The notes beneath the pieces are model-generated. The model was not told the origin of the DNA. It made no database searches and saw nothing but the letters and a program-made list of their open reading frames with translations. This document shows, piece after piece, positions 15,241-22,967 of a stretch of 38,387 nt of DNA (within the stretch, counting starts at the first letter, position 1; every line of letters starts with the position of its first letter). This DNA is from SSF53 sp036170535 (GTDB lineage: Bacteria > Spirochaetota > Leptospiria > Leptospirales > Leptonemataceae), in the NCBI GenBank assembly GCA_036170535.1, contig JAVHPJ010000157.1:1-38387 (forward strand), given 5' to 3'. A program made the translations under genes and the position numbers.

Positions 15241-15621
15241 ATGCAATCCTCAACCGATTCCAGGAACGCACTGGTTTTTGAAGACGACCCCGACCTGCGC
15301 GTGCTGTTGCGCCGGGCGCTTCAAGAAGAAGGCTACGCGGTGCACGACAGCGAGCGTGCAGCGGACGTAAATGTCCTCTACGAAGCCGCGCCGCCGAGCG
15401 TCGCTGTAATTGACGTCAATTTGCCAGGCCGCAGCGGATTTTTCGCGCTGCACCGGATTCGCAGCATGGATCAGCAGAACGGGCGGCGCACGCGCGTGTT
15501 TGTGATTTCCGGGAGCGTGGATCCCATTTTACAGGAGGAGGCCCTCGCCGGCGGCGCAGATGCATTCCTCATTAAGCCCTTCACCATTCAGTCGTTGCGC
15601 GATCGCGTCCGCACCAACTGA
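15241..15621 (+). CDS. Single-domain response regulator (CheY-like)
   Basis: A 126-residue receiver domain with no output domain. The acidic pocket is E14-D15-D16 in VFEDDPDLR, and the phospho-acceptor is D58 in VIDVNLPGRSG. The switch residue is S90 in VISGS and the conserved lysine is K112 in FLIKPF. Such proteins relay phosphate from a histidine kinase or act on a motor or a partner protein. No histidine kinase with a phosphorylatable His domain is in the window, so the partner is unknown. It lies 46 bases after the hydrolase and converges with wzt, with only 11 bases between stops. Confidence 0.9.
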   Translation: MQSSTDSRNALVFEDDPDLRVLLRRALQEEGYAVHDSERAADVNVLYEAAPPSVAVIDVNLPGRSGFFALHRIRSMDQQNGRRTRVFVISGSVDPILQEEALAGGADAFLIKPFTIQSLRDRVRTN

Positions 15622-15632
15622 TCCCGGTTCGC

Positions 15633-16841
15633 TCAGCTCCGTTCAACTCGCACGGTCGGCTCGAGATAAGCCAGGCCCTCAAAGGCGGGCGCCGATCCTG
15701 TCTCTATTTCAAAATCCAGGGCGTGTTCCGCCCACAAGTAACAATCGCTCAAATGGGTTGCGCCGCGATGTACGGACAGGCCCGCGCTGTAGGCGCCCGC
15801 ACCCAGATTCAGACTCAGGTCAAACGCCACGCGCGTACTGACTCCCGCCCTGAGATCGAGATTGCGCAGGCCCAATAAGTGCGTATTCACCCCAAAGGCC
15901 CGCACCCCGCGCCGATCGCTGATATGCATGCCGACTGTCGCATCAAGTATGTCCGCCGGAGGCCTGATGTCCAGGGCCAGCGTCGCGCGTTCTCCCGTAA
16001 ACCAGAGCGTACGCGCGCGGCCGGAAGCGTCGCAGAGTGCGACCCGATAGTCGCGCGCGGCCAGACCCGGACGTTCGGCGCCCGGATCGCCAAAGGACGT
16101 TTCTGCGAGCGCCTGCATGTATTCCTCCACCACGTCCGCCGGCGGGCCCAGGGCGCGCAGACGGCCGCGATCCAGTAACAGAATGCGATCGGACACCGCC
16201 TGGAGCATGTGCAGATCGTGCGAAACCACGACGATCAGCGAGCCGGCGTCGCGATACTCTTCGAAACGGCGCACGCATTGTTGCTGAAAACTTGCGTCGC
16301 CGACCGCCAGCGCCTCATCGATCAAGAGCAAGTCCGCGCGTTCAAAGGTCGCCAACGAAAAACCCAGTCGCATCTGCATGCCCGTGCTGTACGCCGCCAG
16401 CGGTCGGTCGGCGTGTTCGCGCAGACGCGCAAAATCCAGGATGGAGTCCATCGATTGCATCAGCCTTCGACCGCTGTAGCCCCACAAACGTCCGTTGTAG
16501 TACACGTTTTCGCGACCGGTGAGATCGCCGTTAAAGCCGACGCCCAGCTCAAGCACGCTGCGCACGCTTCCGCTCCGGATCACGCGACCGCTCGTCGCGC
16601 GGGATACGCCGGACAGAATGCGCAAAAGCGTGCTTTTGCCGGCGCCATTTGCGCCGATCACGCCGAGAATTTCTCCGCGTCCGCCGTTCCCGACGCCCGC
16701 GCCAGCGCGGAAGCTCACGTCGTGCAGCGCGTCGTAATGTTGAGATCCTGCATAAAGTCCGAGAGAAAGCGCGGCCCCCAGGCGCTCGCGGAAACTCGCA
16801 AATCCGCGATAGGTCTTGGAGAGCCCTTCTACGACCAGCAT
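15633..16841 (-). CDS. wzt: O-polysaccharide ABC exporter, ATPase with carbohydrate-binding tail
   Basis: A 402-residue ATPase that powers export of lipid-linked O-polysaccharide across the inner membrane with the permease encoded just upstream. The Walker A motif is GANGAGKST (63-71), the signature is YSTGMQMRL (151-159), Walker B is LLLIDEALAVGD (171-182) and the switch His is H208. A short Gly-rich insert lies before Walker A (about 46-56). Residues about 260-402 match the Wzt C-terminal beta-sandwich that recognises the glycan end group. The start at 16841 overlaps the permease stop (TGATG); the frame is open upstream, but those residues are not family-like. The C-terminal domain implies a specific end-modified O-chain. 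Confidence 0.9.
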   Translation of the reverse strand: MLVVEGLSKTYRGFASFRERLGAALSLGLYAGSQHYDALHDVSFRAGAGVGNGGRGEILGVIGANGAGKSTLLRILSGVSRATSGRVIRSGSVRSVLELGVGFNGDLTGRENVYYNGRLWGYSGRRLMQSMDSILDFARLREHADRPLAAYSTGMQMRLGFSLATFERADLLLIDEALAVGDASFQQQCVRRFEEYRDAGSLIVVVSHDLHMLQAVSDRILLLDRGRLRALGPPADVVEEYMQALAETSFGDPGAERPGLAARDYRVALCDASGRARTLWFTGERATLALDIRPPADILDATVGMHISDRRGVRAFGVNTHLLGLRNLDLRAGVSTRVAFDLSLNLGAGAYSAGLSVHRGATHLSDCYLWAEHALDFEIETGSAPAFEGLAYLEPTVRVERS

Positions 16842-17617
16842 CAGATGTGGTCCTCCACGACCTGTTTGAGTCGGCGTGCGGACAAAACGTACGCCGGAAT
16901 GCTGAGCAGCGCAAGCGCCGCTGCGCCTTTCCACGCAACCGGTTGCAGGGCGCGCTCAAGGCCCTGACCGGTGATAAGCGCACGGTGCAATTCAAACGGA
17001 CCGTACAGCGGATTCCACGCGAGCCAGGCGGCGAGCGAATCATTTACAGCGTAGACAATCGGCGTCAGCCAGAAAAGCAGTTGAAAGGCCAGGCGCAACA
17101 GGGGCGTGAGATCGCGCAAGAGCACGCTGGCGCGCGCGAGTATGAAACCCCAGCCGGACAAGGCCAGGACGACTGCGCCGGCCCAGAGCGGCGCCGCGAG
17201 CGCCGTCCAGGCGAGATCGCCGCGCACGAATAAAACGGCGCCGATCAAGGCGAACAGAATCGCATAGTGGATGATCGCTTCCGCGATGGGCAGCCAGAGA
17301 AAGCCGAACATGCCGAGATCCGTTCGACGAATAAGCGCGCGATTGTCGGCGAGAATCGAGCCGCAACGCAAGAGGCTCTCCGACAGCGGCAGCCACAGGC
17401 CCATGCCGCCGAGCAAATACGCGAGATAGTCGCGGTCGCCCGGACCGAGCGCGCTGCGGCCGGCGGCGGCCGGAAAAAGCCAGCCGAAAATAGCAAAATA
17501 CACCCCGATCTGAAAGGCGTACTGGCCCACCACCCACAAAAATCCGAGGGCCGTGCCGGCGTATTGCACGGCGTAGTCGCGCCGAACAAGCGACGCGACC
17601 ACGCGTAAGCGCGCCAA
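16841..17617 (-). CDS. wzm: O-polysaccharide ABC exporter permease
   Basis: A 258-residue ABC-2 type permease with six membrane segments. An amphipathic start (RLRVVASLVRRDYAVQYAGTALGFLW) is typical of Wzm/TagG proteins, followed by the segment YLAYLLGGMGLWLPLSESLLRCG. It forms the channel for undecaprenyl-linked O-polysaccharide with the Wzt ATPase, to which it is coupled by a TGATG overlap. The start is TTG at 17617. The frame stays open upstream to about 17740, but no ATG, GTG or TTG gives a better N-terminus. It is divergent from the DsbD alpha-domain gene with about 115 bases between starts. Confidence 0.88.
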   Translation of the reverse strand: MARLRVVASLVRRDYAVQYAGTALGFLWVVGQYAFQIGVYFAIFGWLFPAAAGRSALGPGDRDYLAYLLGGMGLWLPLSESLLRCGSILADNRALIRRTDLGMFGFLWLPIAEAIIHYAILFALIGAVLFVRGDLAWTALAAPLWAGAVVLALSGWGFILARASVLLRDLTPLLRLAFQLLFWLTPIVYAVNDSLAAWLAWNPLYGPFELHRALITGQGLERALQPVAWKGAAALALLSIPAYVLSARRLKQVVEDHI

Positions 17618-17721
17618 AAATTCGGGAAACCTGGTGCGGCTTTGCTGCGTCTTTTGGGTATCCAGAGAAATTCCCTTGCCCGGGCCGGATGCGCGCCCAG
17701 GCTGTTCAGGATACTCGCCCC

Positions 17722-17727
17722 GGGAGG
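17722..17727 (+). promoter_or_regulatory. Ribosome-binding site fixing the start at 17734
   Basis: GGGAGG six bases before ATG 17734. It decides the start of the DsbD alpha-domain lipoprotein over the in-frame ATG at 17689, which would put extra residues ahead of the signal peptide. Confidence 0.6.
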
Positions 17728-17733
17728 CCCAGG

Positions 17734-18183
17734 ATGATCAAACACAAGTTCGCATTCGCGGCCGCGTTCGCGCTGCTTCTCGCCGGTCTGGTTTTGCCCG
17801 GCTGCAAGCCCGAACGGCCCCGCCCCGACGCGCCCCATCCGGAAGTGAGCGCACGCGTGCTGGGCGAAACCGGACTCGAGGTGCTGGTCGCAGTGCCGCC
17901 CGGCCATCACGCCTATCTGGATCGCGGCGACATGGAAGCTCTGATTCCGATCAGCTTTGACTGGGCCCAAACCGGCGCCAGTCCCACGCTGTCCGCCCGC
18001 CCCGACGGCGAGCGCGACGAAACGGTCGGCGCCACGGTACTGCGCGGCGCCGGTCGCTTTGTATTCGAGAGCGCAGCGTCCGCGGCGTTGCGCGGCAAAA
18101 CCGTCCGCGTGCAGAGTCAGATCTGCAACGAAGAAAAGGGCGTCTGTTATCGACCCACCGTTCAAGAGATTGAGCTGCTGTGA
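17734..18183 (+). CDS. Lipoprotein with DsbD alpha-like (thiol-disulfide) domain
   Basis: A 149-residue lipoprotein (signal core AFALLLAGLVLPGC, Cys24) whose mature part resembles the periplasmic N-terminal domain of DsbD. That domain accepts electrons from the membrane domain and passes them to periplasmic disulfide proteins. The redox cysteines would be C131 and C138 in ICNEEKGVCYRPTVQEIEL, similar to the C-x6-C arrangement seen in nDsbD. It lies 18 bases upstream of the dsbD-like membrane gene, so the usual three-domain protein is split in two and the alpha domain is tethered by lipid. The assignment rests on the C-x6-C motif, overall size and adjacency. Confidence 0.75.
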   Translation: MIKHKFAFAAAFALLLAGLVLPGCKPERPRPDAPHPEVSARVLGETGLEVLVAVPPGHHAYLDRGDMEALIPISFDWAQTGASPTLSARPDGERDETVGATVLRGAGRFVFESAASAALRGKTVRVQSQICNEEKGVCYRPTVQEIELL

Positions 18184-18201
18184 GCTCGAACGCGGCGCCC
18201 T

Positions 18202-19533
18202 ATGTTTGAAAGTCTGACTCGCGCCATTGACGCGCTGGCCGCCGGCAGCCTGGGAAATCCGGCGATCGCCTTTCCCGTCTATTTTCTCGCCGGACTCGCC
18301 AGCAGCGTCTTTCCCTGCGTCTATCCGCTGATCCCGATTACCGCCGGATTCTTGCAAAATCGTACGCGCGCAGGCGAATCCCGCTGGAAACATCCCCTGC
18401 TCTACTGGGCCGGCGCGACCCTGGCCTACGGCGCGCTGGGCCTGGTCGCAGCGTTGAGCGGCGGCGCCTTCAACGTTTTCATGCAAAACGGTCTCGTCAT
18501 CACCCTGACCGGATTTCTGTTCTTGTTCCTTGCGGCGGTCACCCTCGACTGGTATCCGCTCACGTGGGGCGCCGGCGATCGTCTGGTGCAGGGCGCTGCG
18601 CGTCATTCCGGCGCCGGATTCACCGTGATAATGGGATTTTTCGCCGGTCTGGTTGCGTCGGCCTGCGTGGCGCCGGCGCTCGTCGCGATGCTTTTGTTCG
18701 TCGCGAAACACGCCGCCGAAAGTGCAAGCTCCGCAGCCGTCGTCGCTTACGGCGGCGCTCTGGCGCTGAGTTTTGGCGCCGGCATTGGCGTGCCGTTTTT
18801 TCTCGCCGGCGTACTCGGCGCGCGGCTGCCAAAAAGCGGCCCGTGGATGTCGGTCGTGAAACATGGCTTCGCCGCGCTCGTGCTGCTGGCGGCGGCCTGG
18901 GAACTCAGTAAAGGATTTCAAACCCTGGGGTATTCGGAAATGGACGTCAGCCTTATTCTGGGCGGAATTGCGCTCGTGATTGTCGCGGCCTGGTTGGGCT
19001 TAAAGCCGGCGCCGACGGAGAACAAACGCGGCCTCACGCGCTTCATTTTTGCCCTGCTGGCGCTGCTTTTCGCAGCAGCGCTGATTATTCGCGGCGCAGG
19101 CCTGGGCGCGATCGTCGGACCGGCGAATAACGCCGGCGCCGGCGCCGCCGCCGCCGCGGATCAGTTTGAGATGACCGGCGATCTGAAATTTTATCGGGAT
19201 CGCGACTACGCATACGCGCTCGCCGCGCGCGAGGGCCGCCCGGTGTTCATCGATTTTTACGCCGATTGGTGCGCCAACTGCAAGGACTTTGCAAAACTCG
19301 CCGAAAGCGATGCGCGCTTGAACGCCGCCCTGAAACAGGCCGTGTTATTAAAAATCTACGACACCGATGCGGCGTTTGCGGAGTATCAGAACGATCCGCG
19401 CTATCCGGAGCTGATGATCGGCCTGCCCTTCTTTCTTGTGATGAAGTCCGACGGAGAATTTCACTGGAAGGGCAATAACTATCGCGACATTCAGGGTTTT
19501 GAAGCCGCGATCCGCTCAGCCGCCGGCGGCTGA
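18202..19533 (+). CDS. dsbD: DsbD-type thiol:disulfide transporter, membrane plus thioredoxin domains
   Basis: A 443-residue inner-membrane protein that moves reducing power from cytoplasmic thioredoxin to the periplasm. The membrane part (about 20-305) carries the two reactive cysteines: C39 in VFPCVYPLIPIT and C155 in VASACVAPAL. A Gly/Ala linker (about 307-320) leads to a periplasmic thioredoxin domain with C357-x2-C360 in YADWCANCKDF and the cis-Pro loop GLPFFLV. The usual N-terminal alpha domain is missing here and is encoded separately just upstream. The stop codon lies inside a 26-base perfect palindrome. Confidence 0.9.
   Translation: MFESLTRAIDALAAGSLGNPAIAFPVYFLAGLASSVFPCVYPLIPITAGFLQNRTRAGESRWKHPLLYWAGATLAYGALGLVAALSGGAFNVFMQNGLVITLTGFLFLFLAAVTLDWYPLTWGAGDRLVQGAARHSGAGFTVIMGFFAGLVASACVAPALVAMLLFVAKHAAESASSAAVVAYGGALALSFGAGIGVPFFLAGVLGARLPKSGPWMSVVKHGFAALVLLAAAWELSKGFQTLGYSEMDVSLILGGIALVIVAAWLGLKPAPTENKRGLTRFIFALLALLFAAALIIRGAGLGAIVGPANNAGAGAAAAADQFEMTGDLKFYRDRDYAYALAAREGRPVFIDFYADWCANCKDFAKLAESDARLNAALKQAVLLKIYDTDAAFAEYQNDPRYPELMIGLPFFLVMKSDGEFHWKGNNYRDIQGFEAAIRSAAGG
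19132..19146. repeat. GCCGGC-type simple repeat in the dsbD linker
   Basis: A hexamer-period GC repeat followed by a GCC triplet run to about 19156. It encodes the Gly/Ala linker between the membrane and thioredoxin domains and could vary in length by slippage. Confidence 0.4.
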
Positions 19534-19537
19534 GCGG
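19512..19537. terminator. 26-base perfect palindrome at the dsbD stop
   Basis: The 13 bases at 19512-19524 are exactly the reverse complement of 19525-19537, with no spacer. It spans the last codons and the TGA (19531-19533) of dsbD. In RNA it would form a long GC-rich hairpin, usable from both strands between convergent genes (the lipoprotein on the minus strand ends at 19562). There is no T-run on either side, so a rho-independent terminator is not proven; a mRNA 3'-end stabiliser or a protein-binding site is possible. Confidence 0.45.
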
Positions 19538-19561
19538 CCCGAGCGCTCAACGGTCTGAAAT

Positions 19562-20353
19562 TCACCGCAACCCGGCCAGTTCGCCAAAAGGATCGCTGGC
19601 GCCCGGGGGCGGATAGGCCGCGTACATGCGCACGTCGCCGACCTGGATCGACACGCCAAGGATGCTGTTGTCGGTCGGGTGTTTCACGCCGGTGGCGCTG
19701 GTTTGATATCCGCCAAAAGTCGCCGTGGCGCCCTTGATCGGCAGGCTTTGCACCCACATGCGAATCTCGGCCGGCAGTCCGTCGGCGCCCGGAATAAACA
19801 GATACGTGTCGCCGGGAGTCACGCCGCCGGAGGCGAAGGTCACAAGCAGGCTTTCCTGACCGTCGTCGACCACGCGACCGTAGCGCACGGCCTCCGCTTT
19901 GATGTGAAACAGCGGATTTAACCAGAAGGCGTCGTTTACAAACGCGGCGTTGGCGGATTCCAGAGCGACGCGACGCGCTTCGGGATCGTCAACGCGCACG
20001 CCGCCCTGCCAGACGAGCGAATTGAAGTTATTCAAATTATATTGCACGCGAAATTCCGCCCACTCGACCTGAACCAGACGCCGGCGCTTGTCCCATACGT
20101 AAGCGCGCTCTTTGCCATTGCCGCTCCAGCGAAATTCGACCGCCGCTGTGCGATCCGTCCAGGCGGCGTAGTTTGTCGCTGCGAGCATGCGCTCCGCAAG
20201 CGCGGCGGCGGGCGCGCCAGACTCGGACTCGGGGATGCTGCGGCAACCGGTCGCCAGCGACAGGATCAGCGACAGCGACAGGACGCCGGCGCCAGCGACC
20301 GCGCGGCCGAAGGCGCTCGCGCGCGGGCCAGGGAGAAATTTAGAATCAGACAT
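19562..20353 (-). CDS. Lipoprotein, last gene of the O-acylation cassette
   Basis: A 263-residue lipoprotein with signal core GAGVLSLSLILSLATGC (Cys37). The mature part reads like a small enzyme or lipid-transfer-type beta-rich protein: AAVEFRWSGNGKERAYVWDKRRRL, VQYNLNNFNSLVWQGG, NDAFWLNPLFHIKAEAV and DTYLFIPGADGLPAEIRMWV. Alternating hydrophobic strands suggest an outer-membrane-associated beta structure, but I do not recognise the family. The start at 20353 follows a GGAG site; the frame is open further upstream, but that part lies in the preceding gene. It is 19 bases downstream of the SGNH gene and so most likely the last cistron of that operon. Confidence 0.75.
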   Translation of the reverse strand: MSDSKFLPGPRASAFGRAVAGAGVLSLSLILSLATGCRSIPESESGAPAAALAERMLAATNYAAWTDRTAAVEFRWSGNGKERAYVWDKRRRLVQVEWAEFRVQYNLNNFNSLVWQGGVRVDDPEARRVALESANAAFVNDAFWLNPLFHIKAEAVRYGRVVDDGQESLLVTFASGGVTPGDTYLFIPGADGLPAEIRMWVQSLPIKGATATFGGYQTSATGVKHPTDNSILGVSIQVGDVRMYAAYPPPGASDPFGELAGLR

Positions 20354-20372
20354 GTTCACGCTCCAGTAGCTC

Positions 20373-21611
20373 TCAATGTGAAATCGCCGACGCGTCGCGT
20401 CGCCAGTACTCGCGCATGGCGAGCAGCAGCATCGGCTGATAGCAGTCCGTCGCCATGTGCGACGCATCGACGTAGCTGTTGCAATAATAATCCGGATTGC
20501 GGCCAAGATCGATGTATTTTGCGCCGCGTTGCGTCGCAATTGCTTGAATCCGTCGCTGGTATTCCGCCAGCGCGGGACGCAGGGTCTCGTCCTGAGACAT
20601 GCGGCGCGCCAGGGGCCGTGAAACCTGGGGTCGAATCATCACCACCGGTATGCCGTGTTCGCGCGCCAGCCGCGCTGTTTCATCCAGGAATTCGAACTGT
20701 CGCTGCGATATTTTATAGCCGGAGTAGAGCCAGCGCAGGGAGCGCTCGGCCGAATGGCCCAGGGTGGCAAAGTCGCGTTCAAACCATTGATCAAGCGGGA
20801 TAATGTTTTTTCCGGCTCCGCGGTTCAGGCGCTGATACCGGTCCAGGAGCGGAATGGCCGCCATAAAGGCCGACTGTGGATTGCGCATACGGCCGTAGAT
20901 ATTGCCCGGATCCGGCGGATATTTGAAGCCCGCGAAAAGGTTGCGCCCGATCCACAGCGAAACCTCGTCGCGCGTAAACAGCGAAAAGTGTTCCAGAATA
21001 AATTTGAGATCGAAAGTATACCCCAGATTGGACCGCGCAAAGGCGTCGCTGCTTTCATTAAACTGGAAAGGATCGGTTTCGAGCAGGATGTAATCCGGCT
21101 TGATGCCGCGCTCCAGCGCGCGCTCCAGAACATAGAGATAGTACGCCGGCATGGTCACCGGCGCGCTGAAATTGAACATTTCCCATTCCGGAAAATTTCG
21201 ATCAAAGCGCGGATAATCAAAATACAACATCCGCGAGGTGCCAAGCACCATGAGAATTTTCGGTCGAACGCCCGCAGGAAAATTCGGTTCGCCCGGATCG
21301 ATGTCCCCGCCCGGGTCGGCCGGCAGCGCGCCGGCGAACATGAGAAAGGTCGCCGCGTCCGGCGGGTCGACCGGCTTTGAAGCCTGGAATCGCGCCACGA
21401 CGTCGGCCGGCGCGGTTTCGCCGTGCATGCGCTTGTAGACGATTTCCATTTCGTCCATCAGCACCGGCTTGTAGTCGTAAAATAGATAGGTGGCGTCGCC
21501 CTGGGAGTAGAGCTTGTAGGTTTGCCCCAGGCATAATTTATCCACTGCGAAATACGCGACAAAAAGGAGCGCGGGATAAAACACGAACTTAAGTTTCCAG
21601 ATTTCTTTCAT
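20373..21611 (-). CDS. Membrane-anchored SGNH/GDSL-like protein (DUF1574-like), second copy
   Basis: A 412-residue protein with one N-terminal membrane anchor (about 8-24) and an extracytoplasmic SGNH-hydrolase-like domain. The nucleophile motif is MVLGTSRMLY with S126. The late catalytic pair is D382 and H385 in SYVDASHMATDCY, the DxxH of SGNH enzymes. Intermediate blocks include PVTMPAYYLYVLERAL and LLETDPFQFNES. It resembles the DUF1574 proteins that sit beside MBOAT acyltransferases in Leptospira, and by role AlgJ/AlgX/PatB, which move acetyl groups onto polysaccharides. The start at 21611 is preceded by a GAGGA site. It shares motifs and layout with the neighbouring 429-residue protein; together they flank the anchor of one pathway. 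Confidence 0.75.
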   Translation of the reverse strand: MKEIWKLKFVFYPALLFVAYFAVDKLCLGQTYKLYSQGDATYLFYDYKPVLMDEMEIVYKRMHGETAPADVVARFQASKPVDPPDAATFLMFAGALPADPGGDIDPGEPNFPAGVRPKILMVLGTSRMLYFDYPRFDRNFPEWEMFNFSAPVTMPAYYLYVLERALERGIKPDYILLETDPFQFNESSDAFARSNLGYTFDLKFILEHFSLFTRDEVSLWIGRNLFAGFKYPPDPGNIYGRMRNPQSAFMAAIPLLDRYQRLNRGAGKNIIPLDQWFERDFATLGHSAERSLRWLYSGYKISQRQFEFLDETARLAREHGIPVVMIRPQVSRPLARRMSQDETLRPALAEYQRRIQAIATQRGAKYIDLGRNPDYYCNSYVDASHMATDCYQPMLLLAMREYWRRDASAISH

Positions 21612-21660
21612 AAAGAGACTTCCTCGTTTTTGATCGCGCCCGGACGCGCAGATCCGGCTG

Positions 21661-22950
21661 TCACAACTCGGAATCCAGAGCCCGTAGCCGACGACCCTGA
21701 GCCGGCGGCGCCACACGCAGCACCTGCGGCATCACTGTGCGATAAAAATCGGCGTTCACCTGTTCCGCGCCTGCGCAGTCGTAGTGAATTTGATCCACAA
21801 AACGCTCCGCCGGCAGGTGCGGCTCGGCGAAATCAATGCGATGCGCCTCCGGATAACGCGCGAGAATTCCGGGCAGTTGCGCCTCAATCTCTTTATAAAA
21901 ACGCGTGTCCCGATACTCGCGAACGGTCGGCGTCGGCGCGAGGACCACCGGCACGCCGGCGCGGCGAGCGGTTTCGAGCAGCGCGATCAAAGGACGCAGA
22001 TCGGGCCGGATCCGATTAAAGAAATCTTGCGTATCTTTGACCAGTCGATCGCGAATTACGGAGTAACTCATGACTTGTTCGAGAGTCAGACGATCGCCCA
22101 GGTTAATCTGCCCGTAACGCGCATCCAGCCCCGCCGCGAGGGCCGCGTTATCCTGAAATTGAGTCAGGTCCGGGCGGCACATGGGCGCGTACGAATTGGC
22201 GCAGAGACGACACTCAGCCGGCAAAGGTTCCGCGGCCTGCGGAAATGGATTGGAGAGGAAGTAGCGCAATGCATCGCGATATCGAAACGTGTAGTACTGC
22301 AGCGGCGCCGCTTCTCGCAAAACAAACAGGCGCTCTGCGCCGTGAAATTGATGCATCAATTCCGCGGGCGAAAACAAGAATAAATAGCGATGCGAATAGG
22401 TCTCCCAGATCGCTTCCTGGGGCGCATTCGCCGCGGCGGGCGGCGGCGAAAGACCCTGGGCCGGGCGGCGCACAATCCGATGGCTCAGATACTGCAGCAG
22501 CGTATCCTCGCGACTGTCCGTATAAATGCGCGCCGGATCATGCAAAGGCAAGTTCCAGCCCTCCTGAAACACCGCCATGTCGCCGGCGAATATCAAGGCC
22601 GACGGCTTATTGTAGCGATTCGCCAGATACTTCTCCAGGTAGTACGAATAGTAGCGCGAACCCATGGCGGGCAGGCTCAGGTTGTAGACGCTCCAGTTTT
22701 CGGGACCCGTGGGCGCATGTCCCAACAGACTCAGACTGCGCGACTCGCCAAAAATAATGTAATCAAAATCCGGACCGCTTGCATCCACAAGGTCGCGGCG
22801 ATGTTTGGTAAGGAACACCGCCGCGCCCATGCCGTATTCGACCGGCGCAATCCGCGCAAATAGCTCCACCGCTGCAAATATCCCGACGCAAATCCACGCC
22901 GCCGGGTAGCGGCGGACAAAGGCTGCGGACGTTTGTATCCAGTTACGCAT
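21661..22950 (-). CDS. Membrane-anchored SGNH/GDSL-like protein (DUF1574-like), first copy
   Basis: A 429-residue protein with an N-terminal membrane segment (about 17-33) and an extracytoplasmic SGNH-like domain. The nucleophile block is YIIFGESRSLSLLG with S70 and the DxxH pair is D386/H389 in FVDQIHYDCAGAEQ. In between, SLPAMGSRYYSYYLEKYL matches the PAYYLYVLERAL segment of the neighbouring SGNH protein, so the two are divergent paralogues. A four-Cys patch (C247-x2-C250 and nearby C258) in ECRLCANSYAPMC is unusual and could bind metal or form disulfides. It is 17 bases downstream of the MBOAT gene and likely completes acyl transfer outside the inner membrane. Confidence 0.75.
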   Translation of the reverse strand: MRNWIQTSAAFVRRYPAAWICVGIFAAVELFARIAPVEYGMGAAVFLTKHRRDLVDASGPDFDYIIFGESRSLSLLGHAPTGPENWSVYNLSLPAMGSRYYSYYLEKYLANRYNKPSALIFAGDMAVFQEGWNLPLHDPARIYTDSREDTLLQYLSHRIVRRPAQGLSPPPAAANAPQEAIWETYSHRYLFLFSPAELMHQFHGAERLFVLREAAPLQYYTFRYRDALRYFLSNPFPQAAEPLPAECRLCANSYAPMCRPDLTQFQDNAALAAGLDARYGQINLGDRLTLEQVMSYSVIRDRLVKDTQDFFNRIRPDLRPLIALLETARRAGVPVVLAPTPTVREYRDTRFYKEIEAQLPGILARYPEAHRIDFAEPHLPAERFVDQIHYDCAGAEQVNADFYRTVMPQVLRVAPPAQGRRLRALDSEL

Positions 22951-22967
22951 CGTTTCCCGCCCCGCCC

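Noticed and set aside
17245..18921. A 558-codon minus-strand frame opposite dsbD and its partner, running into wzm in another frame
   Set aside because: It is antisense to well-supported genes, has a polar low-information sequence and no motif.
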